This document shows, piece after piece, positions 62,271-64,000 of a DNA stretch of 64,000 bases. Source of the stretch: Coptis chinensis (taxonomy: Eukaryota; Streptophyta; Magnoliopsida; Ranunculales; Ranunculaceae); contig CM027378.1 in the NCBI GenBank assembly GCA_015680905.1, positions 79,823,501 to 79,887,500 on the forward strand, written 5' to 3'. The translations under genes and the position numbers were made by a program. Under the pieces are notes generated by a model. It made no database searches. It worked only from the letters and a program-made list of their open reading frames with translations, and had not been told where the DNA came from. Numbering within the stretch: the first letter of the stretch is position 1; every line of letters starts with the position of its first letter.

Positions 62271-62636
62271 TGTTGGGCAACGGAAGCGATAATAACTACA
62301 AATGGCGATAGCAACAACAACAACTTGAGAGGAGTGGTGAATCACAACCAACCAAAACAAACAAAGTATCAACTATGTATGAAATAACCAACCAAGTAGT
62401 AGAGACACAAATATTTAAGTGGTTTGGGTTACGCCTAATCCATAACCAAATGAGAAGTTTCAAATTGAGAGAATCAAATAGTATTACACACTCCCCTTGT
62501 TCTATTGAACACCTAAAGTCCCATTTTAAAAGAACTCACTAATCTCTCATCACCTTTTGGTTAAAACCCTAACTTTGTTTTTATAGTGTAGTTAAAATTT
62601 CGACATATAGCTACCAAAGGCCCATTAGGCCCAACA
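62271..62636 (-). repeat. 5' LTR of the copia element
   Basis: Begins TGTTGGGCAACGGAAGCGAT on the plus strand and ends GGCCCAACA. On the minus strand it contains the promoter for the element. The adjacent primer-binding region (62259-62270) is not a clean match to initiator tRNA-Met. Confidence 0.92.
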
Positions 62637-62641
62637 GTGTG

Positions 62642-63006
62642 CTTATAGCGAAAAAGTGTATCATCGCAGTCTGTAATTGATGCACTAATCAGAGAATATG
62701 GTTACTCGCACTATTCTCGACACAATCATCTAGTGGTGCAGATGTATGCCCGATGTTTAAATGGGCAAAAGCGTGTGTTCAACTGTTGGAACGGATAGCC
62801 TGTGGGTTATGCATTCAATGCCATCTTTTTTTTCCGATAAACATGCATTCAATGCCACCATACTATATGCAATAGCACGTAGAACATTTTTTAACAATCA
62901 ACTAAAGATATTCTGACACCATCCTAACAAACCAATCTGTGCAAATATATGTTGGGATTATATTTAGAACAAGAGCTTTAATGGTAACAAGATGAATGAA
63001 AGATGG
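62642..63006. other. Intergenic sequence
   Basis: No gene. A short phrase, AACATGCATTCAATGCCA, repeats an earlier ATGCATTCAATGCCA a few tens of bases away. Confidence 0.35.
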
Positions 63007-63014
63007 GTTCAAGT

Positions 63015-63346
63015 CAAGCATCAAAATATCGAATTCGGTGAATATATCGGTGTATTTAAAAACTGATATATATCGGATATATCCATTTTTTTTGTGTTAG
63101 TCAAAATTTTGTTTTGTATGTTGATATATCAGAAATATCGTCGATTATATCAGAAATATCGTCTATTATATCGGAAACATCGACAATATATCGGTCAAAG
63201 TCAACAATTTATATCGGATATATCGGTCGATATATATTGTTATATCGGAAATTCCAATATATATTGAGAAAAAAAGATTCAATATTCGGTGGATATATAT
63301 CGGATATATTGATGTCAGTGTACCCAAAAAACGATATATATCCTTG
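63015..63346. mobile_element. hAT-type MITE rich in ATATATCGG, copy 2
   Basis: A 332-bp element flanked by the 8-bp duplication GTTCAAGT (63007-63014 and 63347-63354). The left end CAAGCATCAAAATATCG aligns with copy 1. The right end, reversed, starts CAAGGATATATATCG. The interior shares AATATATCGGTGTA and GATTCAATATTCGGTGGATA-type segments with the element at 27506. Confidence 0.85.
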
Positions 63347-63354
63347 GTTCAAGT

Positions 63355-64000
63355 CGTCCTCATCACCAACAGAGTTGAATTTGAAATGCCATAAAAATGG
63401 TAAGACCCACAGAAGGTTACAAATAAGAATGAAGTTCATTTCAATGATTCCCTCACCCTACTGGGGGCCAAGAGCTCAAAGAATCAAAAAATCAGACATG
63501 AATACAAAAGCCAAGGTAATTCAATAAATGATAATAGCAGTACTAGAAATGTCCAGGGTACAATGCCCGCATGCAACATCCATTCAGATAGTAGAAAAAA
63601 AGCATTCATAGTTATCATATTGAGTACAAGGCTAGCAGAGTACTACTAGCATTTGCATATCTCTTTGTTGGTGCTTGTGACAGGAAGCATGACTTGTGAT
63701 ACATGATGATGAGATCCATCTGTAAATATCCTCCGCTCTCAAACCAATCACTACAGCACACGTGTCAACAGAACAGGTCGTATCTTCACAGCTCGTATAT
63801 CCCTAGATCGTACTACACCACAAGGACCTAATCACGACCCAAATTCAGGTTGTCCCAAATATCAAATACAGTCATACATAGAAACAAATGATCTACTGCG
63901 ATCCTGAAGCTCAGTCAACACACCAATAAAGGAGACATTTACTTTGTAACAGCAGGAGTAATGACGAATCATCAAGATAACACAAAATATGGATTTACAC
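63355..64000. other. Unassigned right edge of the window
   Basis: Higher complexity than the transposon regions, and possibly the 3' untranslated region of a minus-strand gene starting beyond the window. No open frame that I can identify. Confidence 0.3.

Larger units (their letters stand above)
57323..62636 (-). mobile_element. Ty1/copia LTR retrotransposon, full-length, inactive
   Basis: Two TG...CA long terminal repeats bracket gag, protease, integrase, reverse transcriptase and RNase H in copia order on the minus strand. The flanks ATGTG (57318-57322) and GTGTG (62637-62641) differ at one base of a possible 5-bp duplication. A polypurine tract (AAGTGGAGAATTGATAGGA) lies immediately inside the left LTR. 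The reading frame is broken by stops between gag parts, between protease and integrase, and around the start of reverse transcriptase, so it cannot move on its own. The LTRs differ by point changes and by an insertion of about 27-30 bases in the left copy, implying substantial age. Confidence 0.95.

Overview
The window is plant nuclear DNA, most likely from a eudicot. It is intron-rich and AT-rich, and most of it is nested transposable elements. The evidence is a seven-exon plant-type WNK kinase gene, a DUF868 gene, fragments of LTV1, NDUFS7, porphobilinogen deaminase and PPR genes, two plant mobile domain (PMD) genes, a Ty1/copia element, hAT, MULE-FAR1 and Harbinger-like elements, and Helitron termini. 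I see no CRISPR array, prokaryotic operon or organellar block. The species cannot be named from the sequence.

Layout. 0-5.5 kb: a palindromic minisatellite, a 74-bp tandem repeat and a decayed PMD gene on the minus strand. 5.49-8.05 kb: a hAT element with a perfect 8-bp target duplication; it carries a BED-finger exon and a non-LTR-retrotransposon-like fragment bracketed by two identical 70-bp repeats. 9.4-10.4 kb: a second palindromic minisatellite. 11.45-14.87 kb: a MULE with long pyrimidine/purine-rich terminal inverted repeats and a 3' fragment of a FAR1-like gene. 17.1-20.0 kb: an intact WNK kinase gene on the minus strand. 20.7-32.9 kb: Helitron-like elements on the minus strand whose interiors are arrays of a ~54-bp satellite, plus a hAT-type MITE. 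34.7-40.6 kb: a cluster of broken gene pieces (LTV1, NDUFS7, HEMC, PPR), followed by two plus-strand Helitron-type 3' ends. 44.2-53.5 kb: a PMD-carrying element split by a 6.15-kb Helitron. 54.9-55.9 kb: an intact DUF868 gene. 56.3-57.2 kb: a Harbinger-like element with TAA duplications. 57.3-62.6 kb: a full-length but dead copia element. 63.0-63.3 kb: a second copy of the MITE.

Only the WNK kinase and DUF868 genes look intact and functional. The rest is mobile DNA or its debris. The features most worth following are the satellite-carrying Helitrons, including one with a triplicated ~0.88-kb higher-order unit; the gene-fragment cluster ending in Helitron-type termini; the chimeric hAT; and the PMD transposon interrupted by a Helitron at an exact A|T site. 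All calls were made by reading the sequence by eye. No database search, alignment or folding program was run.
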